Origin: Myxococcota bacterium
GTDB lineage: Bacteria > Myxococcota > Polyangia > GCA-2747355 > JAKLHH01
Length of the DNA: 7,361 nucleotides
Assembly (NCBI GenBank): GCA_022710245.1
Contig: JAKLHH010000355.1
Coordinates: 1 to 7,361, forward strand
Direction: 5' to 3'
The position numbers were made by a program, and so were the translations under genes. The notes beneath the pieces were generated by a model, which made no database searches, was not told where the DNA came from, and saw nothing but the letters and a program-made list of their open reading frames with translations. Of the stretch, positions 4,961 to 7,361 are shown piece by piece. Positions within the stretch are counted from its first letter, which is position 1, and the number at the start of each line of letters is the position of its first letter.

Positions 4961-5692
4961 CTACTCCTTCGGCGCCGCCCGCGCGGCCAGCCGGCCCGCC
5001 GCCGCGCGCACCGGCTCCGGCAGGGTCGGGCTGGAGCAGACCAGCATCAGGTCAGGGCCGCTGAGGAAGCCGAGCAGGCGCAGGCTGATCTCCGTCGGCG
5101 TGTAGGGGTTGAGCACCAGCCCCCGCTTGACCGCGTAGCGCGCGATCCAGCGCGGCGTGCCGAAGATCTCCCGCTGCACCTCGGCCAGCGCCGGGCGGCG
5201 CGCGGCGAGCAGCACCACGTCACGCTCGGTGAGCCTCGGGTTCCGGAGCAGGATGGGGACCACCTCCGGCTCCGGATCGCGCAGCAGGCGGTCGAGCGTC
5301 TCCCGCCGGGTGCTGCGCGCCATCGTCTTGCGGTGGCCGAGGGTGAGCTCGCGGGTCTGCTCGTCGCGGCCGGCGGCGAGCTCCTCGGGGCGGCTGGAGA
5401 GGAAGAGCGCCTGCAGGTCCTCGAGCGCCGCCTCCTTCGCCGCGGAGTAGAGCCGGGCTCGCAGCTCGTAGTCGAGCAGCTCGCCGCTGAGGACGCCCAC
5501 CAGCGTGAGCAGGGCGATGTTGAAGGGCGGGCCGGCGCGGCGCCCGAAGGTGTGCACGTCGGCGAGGACACGGATCGCGTCGTCGGGATCGCAGGTGGCG
5601 AGGTGCGTGGCGAGGACGTGCTCGCGCATCGCCGGCTCGGGGAGCGCGGCGAGCCTGCGGGCAAGCTCGAGCGCGCCGGCAGACGGGGTCAT
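4961..5692 (-). CDS. Conserved alpha-solenoid protein (leucine-rich-variant/HEAT-like)
   Basis: The 243-residue, mostly helical, soluble protein has no signal peptide or TM. The N-terminal half (1-125) is helical with conserved-looking LADVHTFG (43-50) and FNIALLTLVGVLSGELLDYELR. From about 125 it carries irregular repeats of roughly 20-25 residues whose turns read LRDPEPEVV (138-145), LRNPRLTERDVV (149-160), FGTPRWIARYAVK (177-189), LNPYTPTEISLRLL (194-207) and SSPTLPEPVRAAA (220-232). This (D/N/S)P-x-(L/T) turn followed by an acidic helix start is the style of leucine-rich-variant or HEAT-like solenoids, which act as protein-binding scaffolds. Start ATG 5692 overlaps the stop of the zinc-ribbon gene as ATGA (4 bp), so translational coupling is very likely. 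The frame stays open further upstream to 7264, but that part is the shadow of the zinc-ribbon gene. Partner is inferred to be the zinc-ribbon protein; the biochemical role is unknown. Confidence 0.85.
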   Translation of the reverse strand: MTPSAGALELARRLAALPEPAMREHVLATHLATCDPDDAIRVLADVHTFGRRAGPPFNIALLTLVGVLSGELLDYELRARLYSAAKEAALEDLQALFLSSRPEELAAGRDEQTRELTLGHRKTMARSTRRETLDRLLRDPEPEVVPILLRNPRLTERDVVLLAARRPALAEVQREIFGTPRWIARYAVKRGLVLNPYTPTEISLRLLGFLSGPDLMLVCSSPTLPEPVRAAAGRLAARAAPKE

Positions 5693-7344
5693 TCCGGCAC
5701 GTACAGCTCTGCCTGGCTCACCTCGGCAGCCACGTCGTACCTTCCAGCGGAGTAGTCCGGCGGGGGTCCGACGAGCACGACCATGTACGCCAGGCTCTGG
5801 CCCGGCTCCACCTTCTGGTTGCGCCCATCGCGCCCGCCAGGGTTGATGCGGCCGTCGAGATCGCGCTTGCTCAGCCCGCGCAGCTCGTCGAGGCTGAAGA
5901 TGTTGCCGGCGGGGACCTCGGCCGTGAGCACGTCGCGCCCGCGCTTGTCGCGGAGCCGCGCGCGGACATAGACGTAGCGCCGGACGCGCGTGTCGTTGTT
6001 CTTCACGGCGCCCTTGGCCGTCACCACCACCTCGCCGCTGGCCAGCCTGCCCTGCTCGACGATCGGCTCGCTCGCGTCGAGGCCACGCAGCTCCTGGCGC
6101 CCGACCTGCTTCGACGCCCGCCCGAAGGCGCGGTCGATCATCCGCCCGAAGTTGGCGAAGTCGAGCGACCAGTCGTTGCGCACGAGGAGAAAGAGGAAGA
6201 AGAGCACGCTGAGGCCGACGATGAGCGACATCATCATGCCGATCACGCGGCCGGCCCGGCTCGGCCGCGGCTCGGGGATCGCCACGTCCTCGGGGGGGCC
6301 GAAGCCAGGCTGGTAGCCGTAGCCTGGCGCGTACGCAGCCGGCGGATAGCTGGCGGGCGGGTACGCCGCGGGCGGATACGCTGCCGCAGGGTACGCCGGT
6401 GGGTAGGGCATGGGCTGGGCCGCCGCGGCAGGCGGACCGCCGGCGAAGGGCGAGGGTGCATAGCCAGCCGGCGGCGCCGCGCGCGGCTCGGGCGGCAGCG
6501 ACGCGAACGGCGCGGCCGGCGGCGCCACGGCGGGCGGCTCGGGCGGCAGCGACGCGAACGGCGGCGGCGGAGCGAACGGCGCGGCCATCGGCGCCACCGC
6601 CACGGGCGCGGCCGCCGGGGCCGCTGCCGCCACGGGGACGGGGATCAGGCCTGCCGCGGCGAGCTGCGCGGGGCTCGGCGTCGGCGGCACCTCGGCCCCT
6701 GGCGGAGGCGCGACGGGCGCGCCCACCGGTCGGAACGCCTCGAAGCCCTCGCCGGCCGGCGGCTGCACGGGCAGCCGCTCGGTCGGCTCGTTGGCCGGCT
6801 GCACGGGCAGCCGCTCGGTCGGCTCGTCGGCGGGACCGGCCTCGAAGGTGAGCGCGGGCTGCGCCTCGGGCGGGCTGCTGGCCGGAGCCGGCGCGGGCGG
6901 CGCCGGGGGAGGCGCGTCGGAGGTGGCCTTCCCCGGGGACGCCGCTCCCACCGACGGGAGGTCGGGCCTGGTGGGGGTAGCTCCGGTGTCGGGCTCGGTC
7001 GGATCTCGCGGCGAGGGACGGCTGGGCGCGATCTCGAGAGGGCCCACCTTCTCGATCTCCTCGCGGAGCTCCGGGTCGAGCACCACCAGGGTGCGCGTCT
7101 CGGCCGCGATGAAGCGCGACCGCTGCTGGCCGATCTCCCCCGCCGCGAAGGCAGCCTTGCCCGAGGACTTCAGCCCCTCGATGACGATCGGCGCCTCCTC
7201 GCGGGGCTTGGCGGAGCCAGGATCGCCGAGGCGGATGACGAAGGAGAAGGAGCAGCTTTCGCACGCCACTCTCGCCACGCCGCGACGCATGACCTCGTCG
7301 GGAACCGCGAAATCAGCCCGGCAGTGGGGGCAGGCGATCTTCAT
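5689..7344 (-). CDS. MJ0042-type zinc-ribbon, proline-rich, single-TM, DUF3426-like protein
   Basis: The 551-residue protein starts at the zinc ribbon: MKIACPHC then CESC, i.e. Cys5, Cys8, Cys28 and Cys31 in CxxC-x19-CxxC, the MJ0042/zinc-ribbon-4 pattern. Residues about 75-365 form a long Pro/Ala-rich linker with repeats: EPTERLPVQP twice, PFASLPPEP twice, and a YPPA-type tract at about 312-350. One membrane helix (about 367-388, IGMMMSLIVGLSVLFFLFLLV) puts the N-terminus in the cytoplasm. The outer part, about 389-551, is DUF3426-like: a beta domain with VVVTAKGAVKNNDT, YVYVRARLRDKRG and the closing VEPGQSLAYMVVL. The ribbon-linker-TM-envelope plan recalls myxobacterial GltJ/AgmX, though the outer domain differs and no GYF or TonB domain is seen. 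It is first in the minus-strand set, coupled to the solenoid gene. Only 17 bp lie upstream, so its promoter is not assessable and no Shine-Dalgarno is evident. Confidence 0.88.
   Translation of the reverse strand: MKIACPHCRADFAVPDEVMRRGVARVACESCSFSFVIRLGDPGSAKPREEAPIVIEGLKSSGKAAFAAGEIGQQRSRFIAAETRTLVVLDPELREEIEKVGPLEIAPSRPSPRDPTEPDTGATPTRPDLPSVGAASPGKATSDAPPPAPPAPAPASSPPEAQPALTFEAGPADEPTERLPVQPANEPTERLPVQPPAGEGFEAFRPVGAPVAPPPGAEVPPTPSPAQLAAAGLIPVPVAAAAPAAAPVAVAPMAAPFAPPPPFASLPPEPPAVAPPAAPFASLPPEPRAAPPAGYAPSPFAGGPPAAAAQPMPYPPAYPAAAYPPAAYPPASYPPAAYAPGYGYQPGFGPPEDVAIPEPRPSRAGRVIGMMMSLIVGLSVLFFLFLLVRNDWSLDFANFGRMIDRAFGRASKQVGRQELRGLDASEPIVEQGRLASGEVVVTAKGAVKNNDTRVRRYVYVRARLRDKRGRDVLTAEVPAGNIFSLDELRGLSKRDLDGRINPGGRDGRNQKVEPGQSLAYMVVLVGPPPDYSAGRYDVAAEVSQAELYVPE
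6484..6563 (-). repeat. In-frame 29-bp repeat with 51-bp period in the zinc-ribbon gene
   Basis: The bases at 6484-6512 recur at 6535-6563 and encode PFASLPPEP twice, 17 codons apart, in the proline-rich linker. The near-exact DNA identity suggests a recent duplication that kept the frame. Confidence 0.8.
6760..6827 (-). repeat. In-frame 32-bp repeat with 36-bp period in the zinc-ribbon gene
   Basis: The bases at 6760-6791 recur at 6796-6827 and encode the decapeptide EPTERLPVQP twice, 12 codons apart. The period is a multiple of three, so linker length can vary without losing the membrane and DUF3426-like domains. Confidence 0.85.
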
Positions 7345-7361
7345 TGCAGCTGGACTGAAAC

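Noticed and set aside
5693..7264. Upstream extension of the solenoid gene frame, which would give a 767-residue protein
   Set aside because: The extension is an Arg/Ala/Gly-rich alternate frame of the zinc-ribbon gene; the ATGA overlap at 5689-5692 gives the real start.

Overview
The window is very GC-rich and gene-dense. Long open frames on both strands are an artefact of that composition. The gene content suggests a Gram-negative bacterium of the Myxococcota (former Deltaproteobacteria) type: FecR-domain and aspartate/proline-rich lipoproteins, a zinc-ribbon/proline-rich/transmembrane/DUF3426 protein, and a leucine-rich-variant-like solenoid protein. This assignment is inference from gene style; no rRNA or tRNA gene is present, and no other marker gene that would fix the taxonomy.

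Layout, left to right. (1) Positions 1-858 (+) hold the 3' end of a gene for an outer-membrane beta-barrel-like protein with two C-terminal carboxypeptidase-regulatory-like (Ig-like) domains. (2) 859-1082 is intergenic with two short inverted repeats. (3) 1083-3056 (+) encodes a large FecR-domain lipoprotein ending in a glucodextranase-B-like domain. (4) 3101-4255 (+) encodes a lipoprotein with a complete endonuclease/exonuclease/phosphatase (EEP) active site, preceded by a promoter-like TGCTAGACT that would give a leaderless mRNA. (5) 4256-4665 is a 410-bp intergenic island between convergent genes. It is packed with tandem, direct and inverted repeats and has no credible gene. (6) On the minus strand, read right to left, are a zinc-ribbon/Pro-rich/single-TM/DUF3426 protein (7344-5689), an alpha-solenoid protein that overlaps it by 4 bp (5692-4961), and a short TatA/TatE-family membrane protein (4851-4666).

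How the genes may work together. All three plus-strand products look exported to the cell envelope (outer membrane or periplasm), so they may form an envelope or surface module with an extracytoplasmic phosphodiesterase or nuclease. The minus-strand set joins a cytoplasmic zinc ribbon tethered to the inner membrane, a soluble repeat protein translationally coupled to it, and a TatA-like subunit. Joint function of the minus set is inferred from gene order only.

The most unusual item is the intergenic island. A 24-bp exact direct repeat, one copy covering the EEP stop codon, bounds about 305 bp holding three contiguous 29-30 bp repeats and a perfect 21-bp inverted repeat that encloses two long perfect-stem hairpins. 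This looks like a small non-coding structured insertion or dispersed repeat element, although its class cannot be named from this sequence alone.
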